From the NCBI GenBank assembly GCA_013398055.1, contig VZRS01014435.1, forward strand, positions 1 to 64,000: a DNA stretch of 64,000 bases, in the 5' to 3' direction. This document shows, in pieces, positions 39,338 to 52,300 of the stretch. Within the stretch, counting starts at the first letter, position 1. Every line of letters begins with the position of its first letter. Both the position numbers and the translations under genes were made by a program. Source of the stretch: Ifrita kowaldi. Taxonomy: Eukaryota > Chordata > Aves > Passeriformes > Cinclosomatidae. Under the pieces are notes generated by a model. The model had not been told where the DNA came from. It worked only from the letters and a program-made list of their open reading frames with translations, and did not search any database.

Positions 39338-40638
39338 AAGATTCTGCTGACAAAGGTAAAAGAGGATGCCTTGTGCTCTAATGTTGTTACGTGTAACCAA
39401 GAGAAAGATTCTGACTGAAGTATAAAGACAGCTTCTTTCTCAAAAGGAATTAAAAATGTAGTACCTTAACCCTTACCTGACGTGAGTTTTAAAATTCTTG
39501 AGGCAGAGAGTTATGAGGTAATTACCACTTAGATAAAATAACACATGGTGCTTGTGCATATCTATATAGACCATGATTTTTTGTTTTCTCTTTTCTTCTC
39601 CCCTCTTTAATATGGAGGAGAATTCTGAAAATGTACAGATAATAGGGAATGTAGGTTTTATGTAAGCAATTGAAAACAGTGAGATTATAAATTGAGATTA
39701 ATGGTTTCTTGTGATTTATGTATATTAAGAAAATGAGTTTAGACATAAGTTACTGCACTAACAAAGCATATATTATCTTTTACATTCAAGGTAAATATTG
39801 TTTTCTTCCGGTTTACAAATAGTTAAGAATTTCAGTAAGATTTAAATCTAAGCATTTTGGTGATTTACTAAGTATCTTAAAGTGCATAAATTATAATCAA
39901 TATTCAGCTAGGACTTCCAGCTCTGTCCTGTTCTCAGCCTGCTTAACCCCTTCTCTTTTTGTAATCAAAATTGAAGCTCTATTATTCTTATTATAATGAA
40001 TGATAATAAAGACTGCACTCAAGTTTTAATAGTAAATTCTCTTTTTGCTGCGTTTTTATGTCAGGAAAAAAGCACCACAGAATGTGTATTTTGTGCATGG
40101 AAAATAAAAGAAAAGGGAATTCAGAAGGGATGCTGTACTCTAAGTCACAGTAGCAATGAGAAAATGACTGGGAGAAGTTCTTTTGTCCTGCATAATTCAG
40201 GATGGTCATGGCAGTTCTTTGCAGTGCACAGAACTGTTTTGTGGGAACAGAGGCTCAGCTGGTGTTTTCATGTCTTGGTTTGGATCATACCTTGGCTGCA
40301 GATGGATATTTCTCAATCTGTCACATATTTGTATATTTTTTTTTGTCTTTTTTAGGCATTACCTTTAGAACTCCATGCCAAGTGGAAACCTTCACAGCAA
40401 AATCTTACTGCTTTGACTTCTTAACTATTACTTGACAATTCAAAATTTTCTTTACTGTCAGCGTTTCTACCAATGGAATCTGGTGTCCTGGTGTAATGAG
40501 CACATATTCTGTCTATTGACAAATGTGTGCGCTTTGGCTACTACGCTTTGTGAGCAGAATTGTGCTTAAGTGTGAATAAATGAGGAGTGCAACAGCGTGC
40601 ATTTAACTACTGCCGAGTGTCTTTGTTCAAAGCTGGTA

Positions 40639-40663
40639 AATAAACGTTCCCTTTCCGTTTATT
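40639..40663. terminator. Inverted repeat carrying AATAAA on both strands
   Basis: AATAAACG (40639-40646) and CGTTTATT (40656-40663) are perfect reverse complements around a 9-base loop. Each strand reads AATAAA, so the element could act as a two-way polyadenylation signal about 300 bases upstream of the GTF3C3 start codon. The activity is inferred only. Confidence 0.4.
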
Positions 40664-40739
40664 AGCACGAGATGTCCCAAGGTGTTCTGTGACAATTTTT
40701 CAGATGTTCTTTTGATACACCACCTTTCTTGGTGGCCCT

Positions 40740-41400
40740 CTGGCTGCTTGTGCCCCACCCCGGCCGCGCACGCCCGTTTCTGACCCTGTCCTAGTCGGAA
40801 TTTCACCGTCAGTCTGTGTGAGGAGTTGAAAAACCCCTCTCCGGTGACGTTTCCGAGGCAGTGGAAGTTTCCGAGGCAGTGGAAGCCGCTGTGCCGCTGC
40901 GGTCGGTGCCAGCCCTTTGCTCCCGGCGCTGCCCTCAGGCCGNTATGTCGGGCTTCAGCCCGGAGCTGATCGAGTACCTGGAGGGGAAGATCTCCTTCGA
41001 GGAGTTCGAGCAACGCCGCGAGGAGCGCAAGAGCCGCGAAAAGGTGAGTCTGCCCCGCTTGGCCGCCCCACGGCCCGGGCCGCCACCCTCATGACAACAC
41101 CTGGCAGGGCACGCACCGCTGCTCTGCGTGTGTGGAGGGACTCACGCTGTCTGCTTCTGTGGCTGCGTAGTTGGGAATTTGTGTGTACAGATCACCGGGA
41201 GAGGCCCGGTGGGATGGCGGCAGCGCAGGCGGTGTGTGCGGGGAGCGCAGGAGGCAGCGCTGCGCTCCCGCCGCTGTGGGCGGGCGGAGGTGCCGGCCCC
41301 GGCAGCGCTTGGGCAGCACCGCCCGGCCCGCGGGGAATCGGTGCTTTGGGCCGGAGCAAGGAGCGGGTTTGGGCATGAACTCATCCAGACTGTACGGCTA
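40740..41400. promoter_or_regulatory. GTF3C3: CpG-island promoter of GTF3C3
   Basis: An abrupt rise in GC and CG content spans the first GTF3C3 exon. It contains a CRE/ATF half-site TGACGT at 40845-40850, a GGGCGGG GC-box-like word near 41278 and no TATA box near the start. This fits a housekeeping CpG promoter. Confidence 0.75.
40849..40884 (+). repeat. Perfect 18-bp tandem duplication in the GTF3C3 promoter/5' UTR
   Basis: The unit GTTTCCGAGGCAGTGGAA occurs twice head-to-tail (40849-40866 and 40867-40884) with no mismatch, 61-96 bases before the ATG. It overlaps the TGACGT half-site at its left edge. Confidence 0.97.
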
Positions 41401-43355
41401 CAGCTCCCCCACCAGCATCTGTGTGAGGTCTAAGGGAGAGAGCCAGTGCGGCTCCTCCTTTGACTTCGTGGCAGCAGTGAATATAGGGAGACACAGCTTT
41501 GTGTCCGACAGTATGTAGGCGGTGTTATTAAGAGAAAATCTGTGTGATTTGTCGGAGCGTTGCGGTTTATTTGAACTTTGCTATCTTTGTGTCAAAATGC
41601 TACTGAATTTCCACATTTCTTGGTCTTCAGAGAGCAAATTCAGCAGAACTCAGCTGTCATGGAGGCACAAGTATTATCCTAGGGCAGCATTCTTACCGGA
41701 TTAGTGAGTGCTATTTTGATATTTTGTTTTGTGTTTAAAAAGACAGGCTTCTGGAAGGATTTGTCATGCACAAGTTTGGGTTTGGGTTTTTTTTCCCCAA
41801 ATACACTCAACCATGTCATCTTACTGACTATAATGCCAAATAAGCAATGGACTGGTCTCTTCAGACAAAACTAATGCGAACAGTCACCATCTGAGTCACC
41901 CCACATTGATAAGAATATAAATGTCTTGAAAGCAAGTAATGCTGGGTTTTATTCACTTCAAAATACCGTGCTTGTCCCACCTGTTTCACTGGCAGTGCAA
42001 AGGCTGGAAAGCCGTGGTCAAGATGATAACTGTAAATATATGGGGAAATAAGAATGAGTGGTTCCATAAAGCCAATAACTGATATTGTTGGTGTGTGTAG
42101 GATGGAGAAAATGCGTCTGCTGAGGAAAATGAGGAAGATGTAGAGGCTCCATCTTCATCCAGAAAAGCATCTGGGAAGTCCCAAAGTCAGGATGAAACTG
42201 ACGGTAGATGTTTGTAACATAATCATTCGTATTTAAAAAGGCATTGGAAGCATTTGCTCTTTGATAACTGACTTCATAAAAACCTGGCTCCATTTTTCCC
42301 CTTCTGGTCTCTGAAGGGACTGAAATAAAAGGGAAATTGAATTAATAAATAAGGTTTTTTTAGATGGGGGCAGCAGAAGAAAAGTCTTGTGTTTAGATGC
42401 TTAATATCCGAGTCAGAATAAAAATAACCAGACATATCCAAGTTGAAAACAACAGCCATAAACCCAGGTGTTGTCCCCAGGTCCCTCTCCTATGCAGGCA
42501 ATACATGATAGATTTGTTTTTCAGTCCCAACTTGATACTGTGGTTATTTTTTTATCATATCTTTAGGTGCCCAATCCCCTAGCTCAAACCTTTGAACCCT
42601 ACATATTTGGAGTTTTGCATATAGATCTGTGGACAGTTATAACCCTGGGTTAACTTCATAATCAGAAGTTGTAAATAAGAAAATGTGAGATTTTTAAAAG
42701 ACTATATGCATTAAGCATGTTTATTCCAAGTACTTAGCATCATTTTCTTACTTATTTTAAAGAATTCTGTTCTTTTTCCAGAGAAATAATCTGGGTTTTG
42801 CATTTACACATGTTAAAAGGTACTTGTCATGGATGGAATGGTTGCAAGATCTTGTTTTAAATTACTTCTAAAAATGGGTTGCTGGTTTGTTGTGTAGTAG
42901 AATTCTCTGCTCACTTACAGCCTCTTCAGCTGAAAAGAAGCAGCCAGCCAGCTCAGTGCTTGAAAATTGCTTAATATTCTTCTGGATTGAGAAAAATGTT
43001 GATTAAACTGTTGCTTCATTGTGTGTGTTCCTCCATGCTTTCGTTTCAGACATCCAAAAGATCTTACAGGCTGGGCTATACCAAGCACTGGTGATGAATA
43101 ATGCAGAGCTTTAAAACCAAAGAGGCAGTTAATAGTTTTCCTGCATTTCTGCAGGCAGCATTCTTACAGAATAGCTGCTTCAAGTGGGCTGCTGTTTTCT
43201 CTGCCCTTATCCAGATAAGCAGCATATCCTCTTCATTATATCACAAACCTATCTGACTTCTTTCTCAACCAGGAGAAACAGCAGATGGGGTCAGTAAATC
43301 TGTTCATCGGGTCTTTGCATCCATGCTTGGGGAAAATGAAGAGGAGGAGGAGGAT

Positions 43356-43387
<32 letters not shown>

Positions 43388-46300
43388 AACTACTGAGCAA
43401 CCTACAGCTGGAGATGTTTTCGTTTTGGAGATGGTTCTTAATCGAGAGACCAAGAAAATGATGAAAGCAAGTATTTAAACTTTCATGTAACTTCCCTGTG
43501 TCTCCTGTCCATAAATGGACTTTGTGTGACTTTTAGCTACTTGCTGAGAAATTTGCCTGAAAATTGTTCCATGTAGGATGATCCTGCTTATGCTGGTGTT
43601 TGTTATGCTGTCCTTGGTTTTCATAAAATCACTGTAATTTACTGTTTGAACGCTTTCAGAAATAATGAAACCAGTTTTTCCAGTGTCAGAAAACTATGAA
43701 CATTAGTAAGTCTTTTGGTCAGTCATTTAATATCACTAGTACTTAAATAACTTGGTGTTAGGTGGTGTTAAGCACAACAGGATGTCTCCTGAATTTGGGC
43801 ACAACTTGACCTTGGGCAGAAATAGCATCCCTTTTCCATTTAGGAGAAAAGACCTCGCAGCAAACTTCCTCGTGCCTTGAGGGGTCTGATGGGAGAGGCC
43901 AACATCAGATTTGCTCGAGGAGAGCGTGAGGAGGCCATTCTGATGTGCATGGAAATCATTCGACAAGGTATGGGAGAATGGCCAAACTTTTGGGCTTTAA
44001 GGATGGGGTAATATTTATATGTGCAGGAGGAGGATTCAGTGTGGCTTCACTGAAGATGAAAATAAACAGTACAAGCAAAGTCAGGGTATAAGGAGCAGAA
44101 TTAAGAATAAGTAGTGCATTTCCTATATTTTTTTGCTTATAAAAAGAAACTAGCACCCCAGTTCTGCAGAGGCCTGGGCCTTGGCTTAGCTTTACACAGT
44201 TTGCTTTTATTGTCTTTGTAGATGCAGGGTATAAGCATCAGCATGACTTACAGTGTAGAATAATACTATAAATGGTTGTTGTTAGATTCAGTCAGGCTGT
44301 TTAATAATTTATAAAAAGGAATCAGAAACTTGTCTGCAAGTTTTTCTTGAATTTAAACAGCACGTGCGGGTGTTTCATATAATTCTGATACCTGTTCTTT
44401 GAGAAAGACAAGTTACTTGTTTCCAGTGTGGATTTTAAAGAATAAATCTTAAGTCATTCTTTTTGTCTTTTAGCTCCTCTTGCTCACGAGCCATTTTCCA
44501 CTCTTGCCATGATCTATGAAGACCAGGGTGATATGGAGAAGTCACTCCAGTTTGGACTGATTGCAGCTCACTTAAATCCTAGCAATACCGAGGAGTGGGT
44601 TAGACTGGCAGAAATGTCACTGGAGCAGGACAATATTAAACAGGCTGTTTTCTGCTACACAAAAGGTAGTGTAGCAAACATTTTAATAATTTAAAATTAA
44701 CGCTAGGTGCTAATGGCAATAATTTTGTTTTCTTCTCCTTTCTAGTTTAGTTTGCTTCAGGGTGCTAAGATTCTGATACCTCTGTCTGGACTTTGAGAAA
44801 AGATTAATGAATCTGTAATATAGGATGTCCTTGCAAAAACCTGGTGTGTGTCCGTTAACATGAATCAAGGAAATGAATGTGAAATCCACTGTAGCCTTTT
44901 CCTAAACTCCTCACGTGCTGCTGCTTCTTCCTGTAGCTCTGAAATACGACCCGACCAACGTGCGCTACCTGTGGGAGAGATCCAGCCTGTATGAGCAGCT
45001 GGGGGAGCACAAGATGGCCATGGATGGCTACCGGCGCATCCTGAACCTGCTGGCTCCCTCCGACGGGGAGCGCTTCATGCAGCTGGCCCGAGACATGGCC
45101 AAGTGGGTTGGGCTTGCAAACACTGGGATTTGCTTTGCCAGAGGAGGCCGGTGGTTAAAGGGCATAGCTCTCCCACAGTAGCCTTTACTACCTTGTTAAC
45201 TACTTTGTATCGTTTCTTGTGGAAAGCTGTTGTTGGTCTGTTCCAAAACAGTTTAAGGTCTTTTGATCTTCGAGTTTGTGAAATGTATCAAAAAGTGCAA
45301 GGATGTGTATTACAACAATATTATTAGCAAAGGTTTCTGAAACCAGGTTAATGTGGTACACGATTGATGCCTGGCTCAAATGGGGGAGACTGTCACAAAA
45401 ACTCCAGTAATGTCCTAACAAATAGGGGAGGAAAAGAATTGTTAATTATTTGAAATACATAAAAATTGTCAGCAACTGTAAGGAAAGGAAACACCCCCCA
45501 CCCCCCCTTTCTCACTGTCTTTTATAACATCCACTTGAAATTAAAATCTTTGCTAATAAGCAAAAATAAGAGAAATATGAAAATCCTTTTGCTTCTGTTC
45601 AAAGTACGTATTGTCAGTTATGTCAAACACCTGGTATCTCTTATCTGTGTTTTATAGGAGTTACTACGAAGCCAATGATGTGACCTCTGCTATTGAGATA
45701 GTAGAAGAGGCCTTTACCAAGCACCAGAGCCTTGTGTCCATGGAGGATGTTAACATTGCAGCTGAACTGTACATCTCCTCCAAACAGTACGACAAAGCTC
45801 TGGCGGTATGGACAGTTCAGTGCGTTTGGGTGTCATTTTCAGCACCTCTTTGCCCACCAGAACAGATAGTTGATGCTCCTGCAGTGCTGAAATAGGGTCC
45901 TGCTTCTATAGAGCTCATCAGACACAGACTGCTTGCTACTAGTTCTGTAGTAATTAGCATTTAAATTAATGGCTGGATTTAATGAATTGAGGGGTGATAG
46001 ACTTGTATGTTGTTAGAGGTTTAAAATTTTGGGACCCTTCTGCTCCTTCTCTATAGTGGCCAGAATCTTAGTAGCCAGAGACCTTCAGGCTGGTTTTGTG
46101 AGTAATACCAGCAAAGATCATTCTCTAAGTGGAAGGTTAAAATCATGACACTGAATGCTTTGATGGTTCAAATGCAGATTGTTGTGCTTTATCTGGCAGA
46201 CTTGTGTTACAACTAATAATTTATGCATTAAGCACTAAGCATACATTCCAGAAAGACAATACATCTTGACTCTAACGTATCAGGACTTGGAGAAGATTGC

Positions 46301-49300
46301 TTATCTGCTCCAAATTTGGTAATTCTCTCTTTTGAGGCATATTTCCAACTGGATTTGGTGTGGCTTTGAGAGGGAAGATGTTGGTATTTGGCCATTGTCA
46401 TACTTTCCAAGATAGATTGAAAAGACCGTATAAGTTGGGACTTCTTGTAAACATTTTTATTTGCTGATATTAAATTACTTTGGGTTTTTTTTTCCTCCTT
46501 TACATTTTATTCAGCTCTCTCTCTGTCAGAGCATAGAATCATGAGCCCGCAAACAATTCCTGTGACCTTTTTTTGTACTTCTTCCCTCCTTAAACATCAA
46601 TCAGTCAATTTTATGTAGACAGTATTTATCTACTGGATTTATTAATAGAGTAGAACTGTAGTCACAGAACCGTTTTCCTGTTGCTTTTTGAAGGTTCTAC
46701 TTGGGTAGATGAATGCAGCTTCTCTTCTGATAACTTTTGTGATGTCTAAAACTGTCACATGGGCTGGTTGCTCCATTTGTGCTTTAAATCTTTGAAATGA
46801 TCCAAGTTACTTTTCTGTTTTAGGTTATTACAGATTTTACGGGAATTGTACTTGAAAAAAAAGAAACAGAAAAAAGTGCAACTGAGGAGAAAAAGGGTAA
46901 GTAGCTGTCAAGTTGTTACTGTGACCCTGCTGTTCATGTGATGTGACATATTTCCTTTACCTTTTCAGCTCCTGGGTGTATTTTGCTGCCTTGTTGACAG
47001 GCTTTTCTCTATTGAAACTTGTGGGTGCTCTTAGTGAGCTACATGGCATAACCTCAGCTTGCTGTAAGAAGTTGCTCTGGTGTCCACATAGCCCTGCTGA
47101 CCCATTGAAGACAAGGACTGCTCTCCAGGCAACTGGAGGCCTTTTAAAGTTCTAAACAATCCTCTGAGTGTTTACATCAGAGCATGTATTTCTGCCAGCT
47201 AAATAGCTTCTAAAAAATAAGATAAAAAGATGAGTTTAGTGGCAACTGTACTCAAGAATATCAACCTTTGACCTAAGACTAATGTTCTTTATACATCCTG
47301 CATGTTATTAAACATCTAACTGCAGTCTAGGCATACTAGCTTGTAATTTAATGAAATAGGTTGTCTTTGAGAAACCTGCTTTATGAAAGTAATTTCATCT
47401 GAAAATATTTATTTAGGCTGTCGAATGGACACAGCACACCAACTCCATAAGCAGACAGTCTGTTCTGTGGTTAAAGTGGTTGTTTCAGCAGTCTGACCCA
47501 AACCCAATACAGATATGACATTTTTGTTAGCTTTTTGCTTTGATTGATCAGGTAAAAATACAGCTGATTTATGAACAACTGTCCTGATGGAGACTTTCAG
47601 CAGATAATTTATAAGAAACGAAACTGTAATAAATCTAGGAATTAGAACACAGGATTTCCAAGTTACCTCCTGTGTGCAATTGGTTAAGAGAAAGCTTCTG
47701 AAAGAGGGTGGAGCTTGGTTCTCCACCCTCTGTTGCTTTGTACCTTTTGTAACTTTTATAACTGCTTCCTGCTCTGCTGTCCTTAAAAAAAAAAACCAAA
47801 AAACCAAAACAACACAAAAGAGCCCCAAACCAAAACAAGAAAAACCCAGTCCACTTTTCAGGGTAAGCTGCCAATCCATTATGGATTCAAAAGCAAGTAA
47901 CTATTGTTTTAGCTGGTGCTACTGGTTAATCTGATAATCTTTTAAAAAAGATACAGGTGCAGCGGTAGAAACTCAGGAAAGCCAGGAGGCAGTGACTGAT
48001 GACCAAAGTCATCCCGTTGCTGAATCCAGTGCTCCAGGTAAGTAATTCAATTTTTTAATTTCATACAAGTCTGTGAACTGATCATATGCTTAGGAACCAG
48101 CTTGCAGTCATGTAACAGCTGGGAGATTTGTGACAGCACGGAAACAGGGCTTCATCCAGAAAAGGATTCTTCTGTACTTTTCTTTTTTCCCTTACTCAAG
48201 ACTTCCTTCTAACCCAGCCAGACACTTTTCATTTTGTAAAAATGTATCAGTAGGTGAATAGTTACCCTTGTGCTGGGTATTACAGTGTTCAGAGAATGAT
48301 GAATTAGTCTGTGTGTTGTGATTTGCAGTAATGAGATGTAGGAGGTAAAAGGGAAACCTTAGGCTGGAAATCGCGGTTTTCTCAGGTTTTAGCAATCACT
48401 CTGAATGTCTGGTGTAAGCACTGAAGTGAAGGAGATCTTAAACAGGAATTTAGGAGATGTCATGGCTGTGTGTGAAGGACCTATGGAATGGAATTCTCAT
48501 GTGTGACCTTTCATTTGCTGGTATTGTCATGGGTAACTACAGTGCCTCATGTTTGCACTCTGATCAGATTGCACTCAACCTACCTGTTGTGTGAAGTTCT
48601 GTAGGTGATGTGTTTAACAATGTGCTGAGGCAGCGCCTGCTATGCAGGACTTAGCTTAGCAAGAACAAGAACCTTAATACAGGGCATTTCCTTCAAAAAA
48701 AACAAGGAGAAGAGGGTACAGGTGCATAAATTGTTAAAGGGAAACTTTATTAAGCAAGTACCTCTTACGTAGGCAAAGGGTCTAAGCACATGCTGTGGAA
48801 TTCTGCTGTTGAAGTCGATGCAGACTGGCAGCACTTGGTACCTCACATGGAATTGTTAGTCTCAGAGTCAGCAGGAAGATGTTGCTCTGACTCTTGGAAA
48901 AGATAGAGGAGGAGGGGAGACGAACACTTGCTAGAGTTGGTAAGAATATTTTCTTCAGTGGAACTGAACATGGCCTGGAGGGGATGTGGTGCTTGTGAAG
49001 TGCTTGTTAAAGCCTCTGGGTTCAGAAGGAAATTCTTTATCTTGTCACAGCTGTGGAGAAGGTCAGGTGCTGCATACCTGAGGGTGTTCCCATAGACATC
49101 ACGGTCAAGCTGATGGTGTGCTTGATTCACTTGAACATCCTGGAGCCACTCAGTGTAAGTGGAAACCAACTCAGAAGCGGGGAATGTTCTAAGAAATTAC
49201 AAAAGCAAGTAATTATTCCTGTTTTCATAGACTGAGGTGGTTGAGGGAGCTGCGGAGATTCTTTTTGCTTCTCTCTCACGCCAAGAGAGAAATCTCACAG

Positions 49301-52300
49301 GCCTGTAATAGCAGAGGAAATATTTTTGTCCTTAGAAATTATGCCTCCAGTGGAAGTATTACTAAAGCACAGTAAGTCACAGCCTGTGTGCTGTGACAGG
49401 CCCAGGACCACGATGCAATGTTGTTGAACACTAAGGAACACATTTTCACTCTGTTTTAAAGCCATAGTAAATCTGAAGACTGTTCTTTCATAAAGGACAC
49501 TCCTCACTGATGGACACTTTAACCCACTGGATGTATGAAACATCTAGAATAGGAAAATGTGGCTTTTTCAGGAATTCTGAATTTCAGAGCTTTTATTTTT
49601 CACTTCTAAACTAACATTTAAATAAAGGAAGTACTGTTCAGAATGCAAATAGAATAAAAATCATTGGATAAAAATGTAAGCTTCCAATAACCATGCCTTA
49701 AAGAAATGTTCTCAATGATTATTTGTGCTTTAAATGTTTGTATGGTTTTTTTTAAAGCCTCTTTTGACTACTCTGGTGGAACAAAATCCAGAAGAAATGG
49801 GTGACTTGTATTTGGATGTCGCAGAGGCATTTTTGGATGTTGGAGAATACAACTCAGCCCTGCCTCTCCTGAGTTCCCTTGTCTGTTCAGAACGATACAA
49901 CCTGGCTGTTGTGTGGCTTCGGCACGCGGGTGAGAAGAGGCAGGACTGCTGAACGTGGGGGACTGAGAGATGATAATGCAATGCTGAGCATATCCAGTGA
50001 CCTTTACCCAAGATCACAGGAATTTTAGATTGACTGGTTGAATGATAATTGGTATTTGCAGAACTATAATTGAAGTTTATCATGACAATTCTGTCAAGCA
50101 TAGCATTTTTTTGGTCTTCATATACACTGAAATTTATGTCAGCTAAAAGTACTTCATGTTCATGTAAGTGAAGCAGCATCTATTCTGCATTTCATCCTGT
50201 ATCAACTGATGATGTTTGAAGTGAAACTGTGGATACATCAGTGCATATATCTGAATATTTTCACTTAAAAATACATGTTTTGGATGGTTTTACTAAAAAG
50301 ATATGTTAACTTATTTGCAAACTTTGAAATCTTCTTTTTCTGCCACTTAAGTGTGTTGTGTTGCTTATGGTATTTCTAGAGTGCTTGAAGGCTTTGGGAC
50401 ACATGGAGCGTGCTGCAGAGAGCTATGCCAAGGTTGTTGATCTTGCTCCTTTGCATCTCGATGCAAGAATCTCACTTTCAACACTTCAGCAACAGCTGGG
50501 CCGACCTGAGAAAGCTCTAGAGGCTCTGGAACCAATGTATGACCCGGATACACTGGCTCAGGATGCTAATGCTGCACAGCAGGTGGGCAAAGTGTTCCAT
50601 GCTTCCATTTAGGATGTATTATCCTGCCAAACTGTGCTAGTAGTCCAAGATGTCTGCATAGGACCAGGGATTCAGACTTATTTCCCCATGGTGAGCTTGC
50701 AGAGTGACTGATTCATTAACAGCATCAGGGACACGTTCTCCTGACTTTCTCCATGACCAGTCCCTCAGCATTTCCCCTGTCCCACCTGATAACTTCTGTG
50801 CAATGCACAAGCTTTTGGCCACCCAGAGTCAGTTGTGACACCACTCACTCTACATCAAGTTGATCAGCAGTTGCTACATGTGAGCTACATGGTTTGGCCT
50901 CTGTTGTTTGTAAGCAGAGGTTCTGAATCCCCTCTCTAGAAGTGCCTTCACCATAGGTAAGATTCATGCCAGATTTCTCTGAAATTGGAGAATTTGGAGC
51001 AGTAACTCCTGAGAGCAGTTAGGCAGAGCTTACCTGCTGCTGCAGGTTCTTACAGCGTTCTGGAAGCTTTTACAATCCTATTAGTACTGAGTCAAAATTG
51101 TTTGTTTTGTAAACTCACTCTGTGTGCAAGAGGTTGAATAATAATGTTCGCTGTTGTCCAGGAATTAAAGCTACTCCTCCATCGCTCGACACTGTTGTAT
51201 TCCCAAGGCAAAATGTACGGTTACATTGACACGTTGCTCACAATGCTGGCAATGCTGCTGAAGGTAAGCCAGTCTTTCCAGCTGCACTGTAAACAACTGG
51301 ACAGCTGTGACTTGGGTCAAGACAAACAACAAATGAACTCAGGAGGAAAGCTAGTGGGCTTTTATATGTAATGGTTTCATAATTTTGTTAGCTAGTAATC
51401 TTGCAGGTAGCCTGCAATACTGGTGTTCCTGCCTGTAGTGTTCACAACAGGGGACTATTTGTGTGTATAATTATTGATACAGTGAGTTCAACTCCCTGTT
51501 CTCAGTGTACTTATAACCCACTGAATTCTAAAGCTGCTTCTTGCCTTTTTAGCACTCAGCACAGAGCTTTTTTGAGGTGTTGATACTGGCTTCTATTTCA
51601 ACAATTTTCTTTTTAATTTTTTTTTTAAATTATTTTCTTGTGATAAAATGACGAAATAAGAATTTGTTTAGCCAGTTAATACAGTGGTGGTCGTTTTGTA
51701 TTAATTGTTTTTTGTTTATTTTTAAATACGGAGTGAGTGAGGGGAATATTTAGACCTCCATTTTATCCACCTGCTCAGCACCTTGACTGTTGTATTATAC
51801 TGGTTGAATAGCTGACTATCCACATACTTCTGAAACTGATAGAGAAAGGCATTGTTCTTCTTATACCTCTATGCAAAGAGTCTTGATTTCAATATGCCCA
51901 GGGATGTTCCAATCCCAAGAGATGTCTTTTTAAGTAGCTTAAAGGGTTTGTATCTTGCTTTTGCTTAGCCCAGTTTGCACTGGAGCAGGAGACAATGCAG
52001 AGATGATATTCCTGTTGGGAATGTTCTCTCTCATGACCTTGCTGTATGGTGGTGTCACAGACTGTTTTGGGATGCAACGTGAGCAAGATGGATTGGCCAT
52101 AAAGCTGCCTTTGTCATAGGATGTTATACTGTAATCTGAAATGCTGCCCTTAAATTTGTTTCTAGGTAGCAATGAGCAGAGCTCAGGTGTGTTTGATATC
52201 TAGTTCCAAATCTGGAGAGAGACACCTCTATCTTATTAAGGTGTCGAGGGATAAAATTTCTGACAATGATGACCAAGAGACAGCAAATTGCGATGCAAAA

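Larger units (their letters stand above)
39338..40944 (+). other. 3' UTR of the C2orf66-like gene and intergenic DNA up to GTF3C3
   Basis: AATAAA at 40005-40010 is the first good poly(A) signal after the stop. Further hexamers lie at about 40575 and 40639-40644. AT-rich to about 40620, then sharply GC-rich as the GTF3C3 promoter begins. No other gene seen. Confidence 0.55.

Noticed and set aside
40917..41378. 153-codon plus frame over GTF3C3 exon 1
   Set aside because: It is an out-of-frame shadow of exon 1 read through the CpG island and intron 1.
47409..47879. 156-codon minus-strand open frame in GTF3C3 intron 8
   Set aside because: It overlaps A-rich simple sequence (long Phe/Lys-like runs), has no splice or start-site support and no recognisable domain.
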